The translations under genes and the position numbers were made by a program. Source: Streptomyces sp. NBRC 110035 (GTDB lineage Bacteria > Actinomycetota > Actinomycetes > Streptomycetales > Streptomycetaceae). Taken from it: a DNA stretch of 64,000 nt. Positions 27,727 through 42,556 of the stretch are shown piece after piece. The notes under the pieces are model-generated. The model was not told where the DNA came from. It was given only the letters and a program-made list of their open reading frames with translations, and did no database searches. Each line of letters opens with the position of its first letter. Positions within the stretch are counted from its first letter, which is position 1. Where the stretch lies: positions 62,001 through 126,000 of the forward strand of contig NZ_BBNN01000017.1 in assembly GCF_000829695.1 (NCBI RefSeq), written 5' to 3'.

Positions 27727-28011
27727 GTGACGGACGCCGTGGGCTCCATCGACATGCCTGATGCCGAGGACGAGGCGCCGGACTCCAACAAGAACCGCAA
27801 GGGCGGAAAGCGGGCCAAGAAGGGCCCCCTGAAGCGTCTCGCGCTCTTCTACCGCCAGATCGTGGCGGAGCTTCGCAAGGTTGTCTGGCCGACCCGGAAC
27901 CAGCTGACGTCGTACACAACCGCAGTGATCATCTTTGTGGTCGTCATGATCGGCCTGATCACTCTGATCGACTACGGGCTCGGCCACGTCGCCAAGTACG
28001 TCTTCGGCTGA
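27727..28011 (+). CDS. secE: Preprotein translocase subunit SecE
   Basis: 94 residues, GTG start. A charged cytoplasmic N-terminus precedes the conserved amphipathic stretch FYRQIVAELRKVVWPTRNQL, and there is one membrane helix (about 67-87). It stabilises SecY in the SecYEG channel. Confidence 0.95.
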   Translation: MTDAVGSIDMPDAEDEAPDSNKNRKGGKRAKKGPLKRLALFYRQIVAELRKVVWPTRNQLTSYTTAVIIFVVVMIGLITLIDYGLGHVAKYVFG

Positions 28012-28023
28012 GCCGCCTGCGAA

Positions 28024-28050
28024 GAGCGCCGAGGTACCCGGCGCTCCTTT
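28024..28050 (+). terminator. Intrinsic terminator between secE and nusG
   Basis: 8-bp arms (28024-28031, 28039-28046), loop 7 nt, followed by CTTTT. It would uncouple secE from nusG or attenuate read-through. Confidence 0.7.
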
Positions 28051-28092
28051 TCGCGTGTTCCACCCCTATGTATCCAGGAAGAAGCAGCCACC

Positions 28093-28977
28093 GTGTCTGA
28101 CCCGAACGTGAACGACGCCATCGAGCCGGTCGAGTCCGTCGAGGACGAGCTCGACACCGTCGGGGGCGCGGACAGCGAGGCCTCCAAGGGCTCCGCCGAG
28201 GTCGAGGCTGCCGACGCCGCCGCGGACGAGTCCGGAACGGCGGCCGATCCGGCCTCCGACGCCGATGAGGCCGACGCCGCGGACTCCGCCGGGACCGACG
28301 CAGCCGGGCACGAGGCCGAAGAGCACGAGGTCGAAGAGGTCGAAGAGGTCCAGGACGACCGCGACCCGGTCGAGAAGCTCCGCGAGGAACTGCGGACGCT
28401 GCCCGGCGAGTGGTACGTCATCCACACGTACGCGGGGTACGAGAACCGGGTGAAGACCAACCTGGAGCAGCGTGCCGTCTCGCTGAACGTCGAGGACTTC
28501 ATCTTCCAGGCCGAGGTGCCGCAGGAAGAGGTCGTCCAGATCAAGAACGGCGACCGCAAGACGATCAAGCAGAACAAGCTCCCGGGTTACGTCCTGGTCC
28601 GCATGGACCTGACGAACGAGTCCTGGGGCGTCGTCCGCAACACCCCCGGTGTCACCGGCTTCGTGGGCAACGCCTACGACCCGTACCCGCTGACCCTGGA
28701 CGAGATCGTCAAGATGCTCGCCCCGGAGGCCGAGGAGAAGGCCGCCCGCGAGGCCGCCGAGGCCGAGGGCAAGCCGGCTCCGCAGCGCAAGGTCGAGGTC
28801 CAGGTGCTGGACTTCGAGGTCGGCGACTCGGTCACCGTCACCGACGGCCCGTTCGCCACCCTCCAGGCGACCATCAACGAGATCAACCCCGACTCCAAGA
28901 AGGTCAAGGGCCTGGTGGAGATCTTCGGTCGCGAGACGCCGGTCGAGCTCTCCTTCGACCAGATCCAGAAGAACTGA
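28093..28977 (+). CDS. nusG: Transcription termination/antitermination factor NusG
   Basis: 294 residues, GTG start. Residues 1-105 are an acidic Ala/Glu/Asp-rich extension absent from the ~180-residue E. coli protein. The NGN domain begins at [16 protein letters not shown] and contains [12 protein letters not shown] and [10 protein letters not shown]. The KOW domain ([21 protein letters not shown]) ends at LSFDQIQKN. It binds RNA polymerase and links to Rho or the ribosome. Confidence 0.96.
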   Translation: MSDPNVNDAIEPVESVEDELDTVGGADSEASKGSAEVEAADAAADESGTAADPASDADEADAADSAGTDAAGHEAEEHEVEEVEEVQDDRDPVEKLREELRTLPGEWYVIHTYAGYENRVKTNLEQRAVSLNVEDFIFQAEVPQEEVVQIKNGDRKTIKQNKLPGYVLVRMDLTNESWGVVRNTPGVTGFVGNAYDPYPLTLDEIVKMLAPEAEEKAAREAAEAEGKPAPQRKVEVQVLDFEVGDSVTVTDGPFATLQATINEINPDSKKVKGLVEIFGRETPVELSFDQIQKN

Positions 28978-29016
28978 CCCGGTTCCGGGCCGTACGAACA
29001 TTCTGGACAGCAGCTT

Positions 29017-29067
29017 CCGGGCAGGTCAGGCGAACGCTCAGGCGTCCGCCTGACCTGCCCGGTTTTT
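29017..29067 (+). terminator. Strong intrinsic terminator after nusG
   Basis: Perfect 16-bp arms (29017-29032, 29047-29062) followed by TTTTT. Confidence 0.9.
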
Positions 29068-29166
29068 GGCCGCACATCCATACCCGCTATCGTTGTGCGG
29101 TATGCCTGTGTCCGGGTTGATTCCCGGTGCGCGGGCAGGACCCGAACCGAAAGGACCCGGAGAGCC

Positions 29167-29601
29167 ATGCCTCCCAAGAAGAAGAAGGTCACGGGGCTCA
29201 TCAAGCTCCAGATCCAGGCCGGTGCCGCCAACCCGGCTCCGCCGGTCGGCCCCGCGCTGGGTCAGCACGGCGTCAACATCATGGAGTTCTGCAAGGCCTA
29301 CAACGCCGCGACCGAGTCGCAGCGTGGCTGGGTCATCCCGGTGGAGATCACGGTCTACGAGGACCGTTCCTTCACCTTCATCACCAAGACCCCGCCGGCC
29401 GCGAAGATGATCCTCAAGGCCGCGGGTGTGGAGAAGGGCTCCGGCGAGCCGCACAAGACCAAGGTCGCGAAGATCACCGCCGACCAGGTCCGTGAGATCG
29501 CCACGACGAAGATGCCCGACCTCAACGCCAACGACCTGGACGCCGCGTCGAAGATCATCGCCGGCACCGCCCGTTCCATGGGCATCACGGTCGAGGGCTG
29601 A
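29167..29601 (+). CDS. rplK: 50S ribosomal protein L11
   Basis: 144 residues from the ATG at 29167, the normal length; a longer in-frame reading upstream is rejected. It carries the [37 protein letters not shown] signature (split by positions 14-50) and the C-terminal rRNA-binding domain. L11 forms the GTPase-associated centre and is needed for RelA activation by uncharged tRNA (relC mutations in Streptomyces map here). Confidence 0.97.
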
Positions 29602-29685
29602 CCTCCACCCCCGTAAGCCAAGCAGAAGTGTGGAAGGGCCCGCTCGGCCCGGACCACGACTCCTAAGAACCCACAGGAGCTACAC

Positions 29686-30411
29686 GTGAGCAAGCGCAGC
29701 AAGTCTCTCCGCGCTGCGGACGCCAAGATCGACCGGGAGAAGCTGTACGCCCCGCTCGAGGCCGTCCGTCTCGCCAAGGAGACCTCCACCTCGAAGTTCG
29801 ACGGCACCGTCGAGGTCGCCTTCCGCCTGGGCGTCGACCCGCGCAAGGCCGACCAGATGGTCCGTGGCACCGTGAACCTCCCGCACGGCACCGGCAAGAC
29901 CGCCCGGGTCCTGGTCTTCGCGACCGGCGACCGTGCCGAGGCCGCGCGTGCCGCGGGCGCCGACATCGTCGGCGCCGACGAACTGATCGACGAGGTGTCG
30001 AAGGGCCGTCTGGACTTCGACGCCGTCGTCGCCACCCCGGACCTCATGGGCAAGGTCGGCCGCCTCGGCCGCGTGCTCGGTCCCCGTGGTCTCATGCCGA
30101 ACCCCAAGACCGGCACCGTCACCCCGGACGTCACCAAGGCTGTCAACGACATCAAGGGTGGCAAGATCGAGTTCCGCGTCGACAAGCACTCGAACCTGCA
30201 CTTCATCATCGGCAAGACGTCCTTCGACGACGCCAAGCTGGTGGAGAACTACGGCGCCGCGCTGGAGGAGATCCTCCGTCTGAAGCCGTCCGCCGCGAAG
30301 GGCCGGTACATCAAGAAGGCCGCGATCAGCACCACGATCGGCCCCGGCGTCCCGCTCGACCCGAACCGCACCCGCAACCTCCTCGTCGAAGAGGACCCGG
30401 CGGCGGTCTGA
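29686..30411 (+). CDS. rplA: 50S ribosomal protein L1
   Basis: 241 residues, GTG start. L1 motifs [15 protein letters not shown] and [16 protein letters not shown] are present. It forms the L1 stalk, and in many bacteria it represses its own rplK-rplA mRNA. It is cotranscribed with rplK, 84 bp downstream. Confidence 0.97.
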   Translation: MSKRSKSLRAADAKIDREKLYAPLEAVRLAKETSTSKFDGTVEVAFRLGVDPRKADQMVRGTVNLPHGTGKTARVLVFATGDRAEAARAAGADIVGADELIDEVSKGRLDFDAVVATPDLMGKVGRLGRVLGPRGLMPNPKTGTVTPDVTKAVNDIKGGKIEFRVDKHSNLHFIIGKTSFDDAKLVENYGAALEEILRLKPSAAKGRYIKKAAISTTIGPGVPLDPNRTRNLLVEEDPAAV

Positions 30412-30458
30412 GCCCCTCGGGCCGGTCCGACCGGCCCGCGCTCACCGAGCACACCGTG

Positions 30459-30501
30459 AGTCCGTCCCCACGCCTTCCGAGGCGCGGGGACGGACTTTTT
30501 T
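30459..30501 (+). terminator. Intrinsic terminator after rplA
   Basis: 16-nt arms with one mismatch (30459-30474, 30481-30496) run into TTTTTT. It closes the L11-L1 operon. Confidence 0.88.
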
Positions 30502-30579
30502 CGTACGTTCGTGTCAGTCGGCTGGGTTACGGTTCAACGGACTTCACAGACCAGGCACGGCACAACAGGGGTGGGACTC

Positions 30580-31542
30580 ATGGGTATGTCCGCATGGAAG
30601 CGGGCGGGCGTCTGCATGGCGGCCGTGACGGTGGTCGCGGGCGCCTCGGGCTGTCAGGCCGGCGACGGGGGAGCGGAGGGGAAGGCGGCGGAGCCCAAGG
30701 TCATGTCCCGGGGCGAGGCGACCGAGGTCCTTCGGACCGCCTTCGAGAAGACGGCCGAGGCGAAGTCGGCCAAGGTCCGGATGACCATGTCGGTGCCCGC
30801 CGGAGCGCAGGGCATGGGGGACATGATGGGCATCGCGGGCGACGGCACCATGGAGATGACCGGAGTCCAGGGCTGGGACCCGGCGGTCATGGATCTGACC
30901 ATCAAGGGATCCGACCTCGGGGAGACCGATCCCGACGCGCCCGCCGAGGCCCGCATGATCATGCTGGACAACGTCATGTACGCGGACATGGGCGCGGAGC
31001 AGGCCGCCGGGATGGACGGCAAGCGCTGGATGAAGCTGGACTTCCGGGCCATCGCCGAGGAGGCCGGAAGCGAGGAACTGCAGAAGCAGGTGACCGGCAG
31101 CCTGGAGAGCATGAACCAGGACCCGGCCCAGCAGCTGGCCCTGCTGCTCGAGTCGCCGAACCTGAAGCACGTCGGCCCGCAGAAGGTCGACGGCGTCCAG
31201 GCACAGCACTACAAGGGCACCCTGACCTTCGAGGAGATCATCAAGAGCGACGGGTCCTTCGACTTCCTCTCGGAGGAGGAGCGAAAGGAGCTCGTCGCCA
31301 GCGCCGAGAAGTCGGATGTGAAGGGCTACGACACCGAGGTCTGGGTCAACGAGGACGACTACCCGGTCAGGATGGTCCTCGGCGTGGAGTCGGACGAGGG
31401 CACGGTCGAGATCACGACGCACTACTCCGACTACGGGGCCCGGGCCGAGGTCGAGGCGCCGCCGGCCGAGGACACGGTCGATCTCTTCGAGATGCTGCAG
31501 GGCCTCGGGGAAGGGCTCGCGGACGCCGGGGCCGACGTCTGA
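30580..31542 (+). CDS. LppX/LprG-like lipoprotein
   Basis: 320 residues from ATG 30580. The signal peptide [19 protein letters not shown] ends in a lipobox with Cys25. The mature part ([22 protein letters not shown]..., KWMKLDFR-type strand, HYKGTLTF) has the pattern of the mycobacterial LppX/LprG convex-sheet lipid-binding fold. It should be anchored outside the membrane. The partner is unknown. It separates the L11-L1 and L10-L7/L12 operons. Confidence 0.83.
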   Translation: MGMSAWKRAGVCMAAVTVVAGASGCQAGDGGAEGKAAEPKVMSRGEATEVLRTAFEKTAEAKSAKVRMTMSVPAGAQGMGDMMGIAGDGTMEMTGVQGWDPAVMDLTIKGSDLGETDPDAPAEARMIMLDNVMYADMGAEQAAGMDGKRWMKLDFRAIAEEAGSEELQKQVTGSLESMNQDPAQQLALLLESPNLKHVGPQKVDGVQAQHYKGTLTFEEIIKSDGSFDFLSEEERKELVASAEKSDVKGYDTEVWVNEDDYPVRMVLGVESDEGTVEITTHYSDYGARAEVEAPPAEDTVDLFEMLQGLGEGLADAGADV

Positions 31543-31552
31543 GTGCCGTGAC

Positions 31553-31620
31553 CGTCCCGACGGCCCGTCCGTCCCGACAGCCCGTCCGTCCCGATGGCCC
31601 GTCCGTCCCGACGGACGGGC
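31553..31620 (+). repeat. Four tandem 17-bp repeats after the lipoprotein gene
   Basis: Units start at 31553, 31570, 31587 and 31604; the first three differ by single bases. The fourth is altered so that it folds on the third as a perfect 11-bp hairpin (31596-31606 with 31611-31621), a likely terminator made from the repeat. Confidence 0.8.
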
Positions 31621-31682
31621 CTGGACGTCCCACCGGGAACGGATTTGCCTCGCGGCGATCCGTTCCCGTACTCTCCAGAAGA

Positions 31683-31864
31683 AGCCAAAGACCGCTGGTC
31701 GTTACCGTGCGCTCGCAAGAGGGTGCGGTGGCCGAAGGATCCGCTGAACTGCGGACGACCCGCGCAGGTGACAGTGGAAGAGTTCCCGGAATTCGCGGCC
31801 GCGAGGATGCGAGACAACCGGTTGAGCCCAGCCCCGTGCGCCTGCGCCCGGGGCGTTTCGTTTT
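31683..31864 (+). promoter_or_regulatory. L10 leader RNA upstream of rplJ
   Basis: The 380-bp gap between the lipoprotein gene and rplJ holds a region resembling the bacterial L10 leader. It has a GCCAAAGACCGCTGG start and the conserved CGCAGGTGACAGTGG stretch near 31765-31781. It ends in a GC hairpin (31831-31854) followed by TTTCGTTTT. In other bacteria L10(L12)4 binds this leader and represses rplJL. A covariance search would settle it. Confidence 0.7.
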
Positions 31865-31922
31865 CCCCAGTCCTCCTTCGGGTCCGCGCGGTCCGAATCA
31901 CCCGGAAGGAGGCCGAGGCTCT

Positions 31923-32453
31923 ATGGCGAGGCCCGACAAGGCTGCCGCGGTTGCCGAGCTGACGGACCAGTTCCGCAACTCGAGCGCCGCCGTGCTGACC
32001 GAGTACCGCGGTCTCACCGTGGCACAGCTCAAGCAGCTGCGCCGTTCGCTCGGTGAGAACGCCCAGTACGCCGTGGTGAAGAACACGCTGACCAAGATTG
32101 CGGCCAACGAGGCCGGGATCACGACGCTGGACGACCTGTTCAACGGTCCGACGGCAGTCGCCTTCGTCACCGGTGACCCGGTGGAGTCGGCGAAGGGTCT
32201 TCGTGACTTCGCCAAGGACAACCCGAATCTCGTCATCAAGGGCGGTGTCCTTGACGGCAAGGCGATGTCCGCCGATGAGATCAAGAAGCTCGCGGACCTC
32301 GAGTCCCGCGAGGTTCTGCTCTCCAAGCTGGCGGGTGCCTTCAAGGGCAAGCAGTCCCAGACTGCTCAGCTCTTCCAGGCGCTTCCGTCGAAGCTCGTCC
32401 GCACCGTGGACGCGCTTCGCGCCAAGCAGGACGAGCAGGGCGGTGCCGAGTAA
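31923..32453 (+). CDS. rplJ: 50S ribosomal protein L10
   Basis: 176 residues from ATG 31923 with GGAGG upstream. L10 motifs [17 protein letters not shown] and [10 protein letters not shown] are present, and the C-terminal helix binds L7/L12 dimers. Regulated through the leader upstream. Confidence 0.97.
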   Translation: MARPDKAAAVAELTDQFRNSSAAVLTEYRGLTVAQLKQLRRSLGENAQYAVVKNTLTKIAANEAGITTLDDLFNGPTAVAFVTGDPVESAKGLRDFAKDNPNLVIKGGVLDGKAMSADEIKKLADLESREVLLSKLAGAFKGKQSQTAQLFQALPSKLVRTVDALRAKQDEQGGAE

Positions 32454-32568
32454 TTCGGCTCGCTTTCCGGCCCTCGCCGACATGAGGCAAGGGTCATAGC
32501 GGGCCCGATGTACGCCCGCCTCACCCAGTACACCCGGCACCTGCCGATTTAGTGGAAGGACCGCCATC

Positions 32569-32949
32569 ATGGCGAAGCTCACCCAGGACGAGCTGCTGGC
32601 CCAGTTCGAGGGCATGACCCTCATCGAGCTCTCCGAGTTCGTGAAGGCCTTCGAGGAGAAGTTCGACGTCACCGCCGCCGCCGCGGTCGCCGTGGCCCCG
32701 GCCGGTCCGGCCGCCGCGGTCGAGGCCGAGGCCGAGAAGGACGAGTTCGACGTCGTCCTCACCGGCGCCGGCGACAAGAAGATCCAGGTCATCAAGGTCG
32801 TGCGCGAGCTGACCTCCCTCGGCCTGAAGGAGGCCAAGGACCTGGTCGACGGTGCGCCGAAGCCCGTCGTCGAGAAGGTCAACAAGGAAGCCGCGGACAA
32901 GGCCAAGGAGGCCCTCGAGGGCGCCGGTGCCTCCGTCGAGGTCAAGTAG
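32569..32949 (+). CDS. rplL: 50S ribosomal protein L7/L12
   Basis: 126 residues. The N-terminal dimerisation helix pair, an Ala/Pro-rich hinge ([12 protein letters not shown]) and a C-terminal factor-binding domain with [21 protein letters not shown] are in order. It is the stalk protein that recruits EF-Tu and EF-G. Confidence 0.97.
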   Translation: MAKLTQDELLAQFEGMTLIELSEFVKAFEEKFDVTAAAAVAVAPAGPAAAVEAEAEKDEFDVVLTGAGDKKIQVIKVVRELTSLGLKEAKDLVDGAPKPVVEKVNKEAADKAKEALEGAGASVEVK

Positions 32950-33032
32950 TACCTTCCGGGTCCGACAGGACCCCCGCGGCCCGGCAGCGCCGGATCCGCA
33001 CCGTGTCCAGCAGGGCGTGTAACGCGTAAGCG

Positions 33033-33070
33033 CCGAGGAGCGATCATCCATCCGGGTGGTCGCTCCTCGG
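33033..33070 (+). terminator. Hairpin after rplL
   Basis: 14-bp arms with one G-U pair (33033-33046, 33057-33070) and no T tract. Partial read-through into rpoBC is possible. Confidence 0.6.
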
Positions 33071-33383
33071 TGTCTCCGGGCCCGGCGGCGGCTTCCTCGA
33101 ACCCGGGACGGCGGGGGGGTAGGGTGATCTTCGTTGTGGCCCCGCGCGGGCCGCGAAGGGTCGCCTGTGGAAGGCGGTTCGGGCAAGGGGGGCCTTGACG
33201 AACCGCACGTGGCGCGCAATTCTCAGGACGCGTCGCCACAAGGATCCGAATCCGAGGCATGGATCAGCGGCGAAGAGGGCAGGATCACGGTGCGTTGAGG
33301 GCATGCCCGTGTCGCACAGTCACAACAGTCGGTCGCAGGAGTTGAGAGCAACGAGGGCCTTCGAGGGTCTCGAGAAACCGCAC

Positions 33384-33412
33384 TGGACATCAGTGTGCCA
33401 AGTGGCTACACT
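33384..33412 (+). promoter_or_regulatory. rpoB promoter
   Basis: TGGACA and TACACT with a 17-bp spacer give a leader of about 175 nt. The remaining gap from 33071 to 33594 contains no credible gene. Confidence 0.7.
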
Positions 33413-33594
33413 GACCCTTTGCGCTGCCTGTTAGCTGTCCCCTGCCCGTCACCAGGGGCATGCCCTCACTTGAGCATGGACGATCAGACCTCTCCGACCT
33501 GGCCCTTTTCGCCGGGAAGTGAAGTGTCTGCCGTCGTGTCCCGTGAGGGGCCGGTACGCGCGTAGTGAGTCCGAGCCCTCGGAAGGACCCCCTC

Positions 33595-36500
33595 TTGGCC
33601 GCCTCGCGCAATGCCTCGACCTCGAATACGAACAACGCTGCCAGCACCGCCCCGCTGCGCATCTCCTTTGCAAAGATCAGGGAGCCCCTCGAGGTTCCGA
33701 ACCTCCTCGCGCTGCAAACCGAGAGCTTCGACTGGCTGCTCGGCAACGACGCCTGGAAGGCTCGCGTCGAGGCCGCTCTGGAGAACGGTCAGGACGTCCC
33801 CACCAAGTCCGGCCTGGAGGAGATCTTTGAGGAGATCTCCCCGATCGAGGACTTCTCCGGGTCGATGTCGCTGACCTTCCGCGACCACCGTTTCGAGCCT
33901 CCGAAGAACAGCATCGACGAGTGCAAGGACCGCGACTTCACGTACGCGGCGCCGCTCTTCGTCACCGCCGAGTTCACCAACAACGAGACCGGCGAGATCA
34001 AGTCCCAGACGGTCTTCATGGGCGACTTCCCGCTCATGACGAACAAGGGCACCTTCGTCATCAACGGCACCGAGCGTGTCGTGGTGTCGCAGCTGGTCCG
34101 TTCGCCGGGTGTCTACTTCGACTCCAGCATCGACAAGACGTCCGACAAGGACATCTTCTCCGCCAAGATCATCCCCTCCCGGGGTGCCTGGCTGGAGATG
34201 GAGATCGACAAGCGCGACATGGTCGGCGTCCGCGTCGACCGCAAGCGCAAGCAGTCCGTCACCGTCCTGCTCAAGGCGCTCGGCTGGACCACCGAGCAGA
34301 TCCTCGAGGAGTTCGGCGAGTACGAGTCCATGCGCGCCACCCTGGAGAAGGACCACACCCAGGGTCAGGACGACGCGCTGCTCGACATCTACCGCAAGCT
34401 GCGTCCGGGCGAGCCCCCCACCCGTGAGGCCGCGCAGACGCTGCTCGAGAACCTCTACTTCAACCCGAAGCGCTACGACCTGGCCAAGGTCGGCCGTTAC
34501 AAGGTCAACAAGAAGCTGGGTGCCGACGCGCCGCTCGACGCGGGCGTGCTGACCGTCGAGGACGTCATCTCGACGATCAAGTACCTGGTGAAGCTGCACG
34601 CCGGCGAGATCGAGACCGTCGGTGACAGCGGCCAGAACATCGTCGTCGAGACGGACGACATCGACCACTTCGGCAACCGCCGCCTGCGCAGCGTCGGCGA
34701 GCTCATCCAGAACCAGGTCCGTACGGGTCTGGCCCGGATGGAGCGCGTCGTGCGTGAGCGCATGACGACGCAGGACGTCGAGGCGATCACGCCGCAGACC
34801 CTGATCAACATCCGGCCGGTCGTCGCCTCCATCAAGGAGTTCTTCGGCACCAGCCAGCTGTCCCAGTTCATGGACCAGAACAACCCGCTGTCCGGGCTGA
34901 CGCACAAGCGTCGTCTGTCCGCGCTCGGCCCGGGTGGTCTCTCCCGTGAGCGGGCCGGCTTCGAGGTCCGTGACGTGCACCCCTCGCACTACGGCCGCAT
35001 GTGCCCGATCGAGACTCCCGAAGGCCCGAACATCGGTCTGATCGGCTCGCTCGCCTCCTACGGCCGGGTCAACGCGTTCGGCTTCGTCGAGACCCCGTAC
35101 CGCAAGGTGGTCGACGGCCAGGTCACCGACGACGTCGACTACCTGACCGCCGACGAGGAGGACCGCTTCGTCATCGCGCAGGCCAACGCGCCGCTCAACG
35201 ACGACCTGCGGTTCGCCGAGGCCCGCGTGCTGGTCCGCCGCAAGGGCGGCGAGGTCGACTACGTCAGCCCCGACGAGGTCGACTACATGGACGTCTCGCC
35301 GCGCCAGATGGTGTCGGTCGCGACCGCCATGATCCCCTTCCTCGAGCACGACGACGCCAACCGTGCCCTCATGGGCGCGAACATGATGCGTCAGGCCGTG
35401 CCGCTGATCCGCTCCGAGTCCCCGCTCGTCGGCACCGGCATGGAGTACCGCTCCGCCGCCGACGCCGGTGACGTGGTCAAGGCCGAGAAGGCGGGTGTGG
35501 TCCAGGAGGTCTCCGCGGACTACATCACCACGACCAACGACGACGGCACGTACATCACGTACCGCCTGGCCAAGTTCGCCCGCTCCAACCAGGGCACCTC
35601 GGTCAACCAGAAGGTCATCGTCAACGAGGGCGACCGCGTCGTCGAGGGCCAGGTCCTCGCCGACGGTCCGGCCACCGAGAACGGCGAGATGGCGCTCGGC
35701 AAGAACCTGCTGGTCGCGTTCATGCCGTGGGAGGGCCACAACTACGAGGACGCGATCATCCTGTCGCAGCGCCTCGTCCAGGACGACGTCCTCTCCTCGA
35801 TCCACATCGAGGAGCACGAGGTCGACGCCCGTGACACCAAGCTCGGCCCCGAGGAGATCACCCGGGACATCCCGAACGTCTCCGAGGAGGTCCTCGCCGA
35901 CCTCGACGAACGCGGCATCATCCGCATCGGTGCCGAGGTCGTCGCCGGCGACATCCTCGTCGGCAAGGTCACGCCCAAGGGCGAGACCGAGCTGACGCCG
36001 GAGGAGCGCCTGCTGCGCGCGATCTTCGGCGAGAAGGCCCGCGAGGTCCGTGACACCTCCCTGAAGGTGCCGCACGGCGAGATCGGCAAGATCATCGGCG
36101 TGCGCGTCTTCGACCGCGAGGAGGGCGACGAGCTTCCCCCCGGTGTGAACCAGCTGGTGCGCGTCTACGTCGCGCAGAAGCGCAAGATCACCGATGGTGA
36201 CAAGCTCGCCGGCCGGCACGGCAACAAGGGCGTCATCTCGAAGATCCTGCCGATCGAGGACATGCCGTTCCTGGAGGACGGCACCCCGGTCGACATCATC
36301 CTCAACCCCCTCGGTGTGCCGTCCCGGATGAACCCGGGACAGGTTCTGGAGATCCACCTCGGCTGGCTCGCCAGCCGCGGCTGGGACGTCTCCGGCCTCG
36401 CCGACGAGTGGGCGCAGCGCCTGCAGGTGATCGGCGCCGACAAGGTCGAGCCCGGTACCAACGTCGCCACCCCCGTCTTCGACGGTGCGCGTGAGGACGA

Positions 36501-37080
36501 GCTGGCCGGCCTGCTGCAGCACACCATCCCGAACCGGGACGGCGAGCGCATGGTGCTCCCCTCCGGCAAGGCGAGGCTGTTCGACGGCCGCTCCGGTGAG
36601 CCGTTCCCGGAGCCGATCTCGGTCGGCTTCATGTACATCCTCAAGCTGCACCACCTGGTCGACGACAAGCTGCACGCCCGTTCGACCGGTCCGTACTCGA
36701 TGATCACCCAGCAGCCGCTGGGTGGTAAGGCCCAGTTCGGTGGCCAGCGCTTCGGTGAGATGGAGGTGTGGGCGCTGGAGGCGTACGGCGCCGCCTACGC
36801 CCTCCAGGAGCTGCTGACCATCAAGTCCGACGACGTCACCGGCCGCGTGAAGGTCTACGAGGCCATCGTCAAGGGCGAGAACATCCCCGAGCCCGGCATC
36901 CCCGAGTCCTTCAAGGTGCTCATCAAGGAGATGCAGTCCCTGTGCCTCAACGTGGAGGTGCTGTCCTCGGACGGCATGTCCATCGAGATGCGCGACACCG
37001 ACGAGGACGTCTTCCGCGCTGCGGAGGAGCTTGGCATCGACCTGTCCCGGCGCGAGCCGAGCAGCGTCGAAGAGGTCTGA
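33595..37080 (+). CDS. rpoB: RNA polymerase beta subunit
   Basis: 1161 residues from the TTG at 33595, nine bases after GAAGGA. This choice puts the rifampicin cluster at the Streptomyces numbering: Ser433, His437 and Ser442, all the sensitive type ([19 protein letters not shown]). In-frame GTG 33565 would add ten residues. The active-site regions [20 protein letters not shown] and [14 protein letters not shown] are intact. It forms the catalytic core with RpoC. Confidence 0.97.
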   Translation: MAASRNASTSNTNNAASTAPLRISFAKIREPLEVPNLLALQTESFDWLLGNDAWKARVEAALENGQDVPTKSGLEEIFEEISPIEDFSGSMSLTFRDHRFEPPKNSIDECKDRDFTYAAPLFVTAEFTNNETGEIKSQTVFMGDFPLMTNKGTFVINGTERVVVSQLVRSPGVYFDSSIDKTSDKDIFSAKIIPSRGAWLEMEIDKRDMVGVRVDRKRKQSVTVLLKALGWTTEQILEEFGEYESMRATLEKDHTQGQDDALLDIYRKLRPGEPPTREAAQTLLENLYFNPKRYDLAKVGRYKVNKKLGADAPLDAGVLTVEDVISTIKYLVKLHAGEIETVGDSGQNIVVETDDIDHFGNRRLRSVGELIQNQVRTGLARMERVVRERMTTQDVEAITPQTLINIRPVVASIKEFFGTSQLSQFMDQNNPLSGLTHKRRLSALGPGGLSRERAGFEVRDVHPSHYGRMCPIETPEGPNIGLIGSLASYGRVNAFGFVETPYRKVVDGQVTDDVDYLTADEEDRFVIAQANAPLNDDLRFAEARVLVRRKGGEVDYVSPDEVDYMDVSPRQMVSVATAMIPFLEHDDANRALMGANMMRQAVPLIRSESPLVGTGMEYRSAADAGDVVKAEKAGVVQEVSADYITTTNDDGTYITYRLAKFARSNQGTSVNQKVIVNEGDRVVEGQVLADGPATENGEMALGKNLLVAFMPWEGHNYEDAIILSQRLVQDDVLSSIHIEEHEVDARDTKLGPEEITRDIPNVSEEVLADLDERGIIRIGAEVVAGDILVGKVTPKGETELTPEERLLRAIFGEKAREVRDTSLKVPHGEIGKIIGVRVFDREEGDELPPGVNQLVRVYVAQKRKITDGDKLAGRHGNKGVISKILPIEDMPFLEDGTPVDIILNPLGVPSRMNPGQVLEIHLGWLASRGWDVSGLADEWAQRLQVIGADKVEPGTNVATPVFDGAREDELAGLLQHTIPNRDGERMVLPSGKARLFDGRSGEPFPEPISVGFMYILKLHHLVDDKLHARSTGPYSMITQQPLGGKAQFGGQRFGEMEVWALEAYGAAYALQELLTIKSDDVTGRVKVYEAIVKGENIPEPGIPESFKVLIKEMQSLCLNVEVLSSDGMSIEMRDTDEDVFRAAEELGIDLSRREPSSVEEV

Positions 37081-37191
37081 CGGGAGTTGTGGCCAGGAGG
37101 TTCGGCGATGAAGATCCCTGAGCCTCCGGCCGGCCCCAGGACCCCCGTATCAGACCCCATGACTTACAACCCTGAGAGGGATTGACGCATA

Positions 37192-41106
<3,915 letters not shown>

Positions 41107-41123
41107 GCGGGTCGCTCGACGTA

Positions 41124-41169
41124 CCGCAGGGCGGTCACTTCCGTTTCGTACGGGGTGGCCGCCCTGCGG
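41124..41169 (+). terminator. Terminator after rpoBC
   Basis: 15-bp arms with one G-U (41124-41138, 41155-41169), with a smaller inner hairpin. No T tract. Confidence 0.7.
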
Positions 41170-41268
41170 CGTTCCCGTGACCTGTACCGGTTTCGTGACG
41201 CGCGGTGGTGCAGGATGGCATCGCGGGGGCGCATCATGGATGACACGTGCAGTTGGGGGAGGTACCTG

Positions 41269-41841
41269 GTGTCGCAGTCGCCGTATCCGTCGTGGCAGCC
41301 CTGGCAGGGGCGAGGCGTTCCGCAGCCGTGGGGCGGACCGGTCGGACCGCCGCAGGGCGGACCCCCGATGCTGGCCTCGCACGCCGACCGGGAGCGCACC
41401 GTGGACGTGCTGCGGGCCGGGTACGCCGAGGGCCGGCTGGACCAGCAGGAGCTCGAGCGCCGGGTGGCGCGGGCCTACCAGGCGCGTACGGTGGCGGACC
41501 TGACGCTGCTGGTGGCCGACCTGCCGCAGGGCCCCGTACCGCAGACCGCCGCGGTGCAGCACGCCGTTCCCGTCATGCCGCCGGCGACGTTCCTGGCCCG
41601 GCCGCCGAAGACCAACGAGAAGGCCGTCGGGGCCATGGTGTGCGGGGTGCTGTGCCTGGCGACGGGTGGCCTGACCGGTATTCCGGCCGTGATCCTCGGG
41701 CACGTGGCCCGCGGGGAGATCCGGCGGACGGGGGAGAACGGTGACGCGTACGCGATGACCGGGCTGGTGCTCGGCTGGCTGTCCACGGCCGGCTGGGCTC
41801 TGGTGATCATGCTGATGGTCCTGGTCGGCGCGTCCGGCTGA
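41269..41841 (+). CDS. DUF1707 and DUF4190 membrane protein
   Basis: 190 residues from GTG 41269, six bases after GGGGGAGG; in-frame ATGs at 41215 and 41236 lack such a site. A Pro/Gly/Trp-rich N-terminus precedes the DUF1707 segment (ASHADRERTVDVLRAGYAEGRLDQQELERRV). Two membrane helices with a Gly-rich loop (GHVARGEIRRTGENGDAYAM) are typical of DUF4190. Function unknown. Confidence 0.8.
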   Translation: MSQSPYPSWQPWQGRGVPQPWGGPVGPPQGGPPMLASHADRERTVDVLRAGYAEGRLDQQELERRVARAYQARTVADLTLLVADLPQGPVPQTAAVQHAVPVMPPATFLARPPKTNEKAVGAMVCGVLCLATGGLTGIPAVILGHVARGEIRRTGENGDAYAMTGLVLGWLSTAGWALVIMLMVLVGASG

Positions 41842-41958
41842 CGTCCGGTCGGTCGGTGGGCGGTGTCCGGGAGGGCCGGAGAGCGCCCATTCGAAGATCA
41901 TTGACCACGCCCCGGCTTCACTTGCTTCGCGCGGCGGTGGGGTGAAGGCCCATTTGTT

Positions 41959-41987
41959 TTGACCGCAGCCGATGCTATAGGTACGCT
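41959..41987 (+). promoter_or_regulatory. str operon promoter
   Basis: TTGACC and TACGCT with a 17-bp spacer give a leader of about 190 nt before rpsL. The rest of the 41842-42182 gap has no gene. Confidence 0.65.
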
Positions 41988-42107
41988 CAGACCTTGTGCC
42001 TGGGGTGTGCCCTGGCCTGCGTGCGTGCCATCACCCGCATCGGAGGCTGTGAACGGCCACCGTGATCATGCGTCTCTTTCTGCCTGGCGGTGGGAGTCCG
42101 CGGGATT

Positions 42108-42132
42108 CGACACACCCGACCGCGTGGGTCGG
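42108..42132 (+). promoter_or_regulatory. 25-nt hairpin element in the str leader, shared with the S10 leader
   Basis: A CGACAC lead followed by a CCGACC/GGTCGG stem with loop GCGTG. The same 25 nt, with one mismatch, lies at 56486-56510 before rpsJ. It begins 75 nt upstream of the rpsL start. Confidence 0.75.
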
Positions 42133-42182
42133 CGACGTTCCAGGTTAGCTTCACCATTCGGCACACAGAAACCGGAGAAGTA

Positions 42183-42554
42183 GTGCCTACGATCCAGCAG
42201 CTGGTCCGGAAGGGCCGGCAGGACAAGGTCGAGAAGAACAAGACGCCCGCGCTCGAGGGTTCGCCCCAGCGTCGCGGTGTCTGCACGCGTGTGTTCACGA
42301 CCACCCCGAAGAAGCCGAACTCGGCCCTGCGTAAGGTCGCGCGTGTGCGTCTGACCAGCGGGATCGAGGTCACCGCTTACATTCCGGGTGAGGGACACAA
42401 CCTGCAGGAGCACTCCATCGTGCTCGTGCGCGGCGGCCGTGTGAAGGACCTGCCGGGTGTTCGCTACAAGATCATCCGCGGTTCGCTCGACACCCAGGGT
42501 GTCAAGAACCGCAAGCAGGCCCGCAGCCGCTACGGCGCCAAGAAGGAGAAGTAA
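42183..42554 (+). CDS. rpsL: 30S ribosomal protein S12
   Basis: 123 residues, GTG start. [11 protein letters not shown] holds Lys43 and GGRVKDLPG holds Lys88, both wild type and therefore streptomycin-sensitive. First gene of the str operon. Confidence 0.98.
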   Translation: MPTIQQLVRKGRQDKVEKNKTPALEGSPQRRGVCTRVFTTTPKKPNSALRKVARVRLTSGIEVTAYIPGEGHNLQEHSIVLVRGGRVKDLPGVRYKIIRGSLDTQGVKNRKQARSRYGAKKEK

Positions 42555-42556
42555 GA

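Noticed and set aside
34857..34945. Rifampicin-resistance allele in rpoB
   Set aside because: Asp427, Ser433, His437 and Ser442 are the sensitive residues.
33484..36675. 1063-codon open frame antisense to rpoB
   Set aside because: High-GC shadow of rpoB codon usage; no homology-like motifs, and rpoB is certain.
42300..42450. Streptomycin-resistance allele in rpsL
   Set aside because: Lys43 and Lys88 are wild type.
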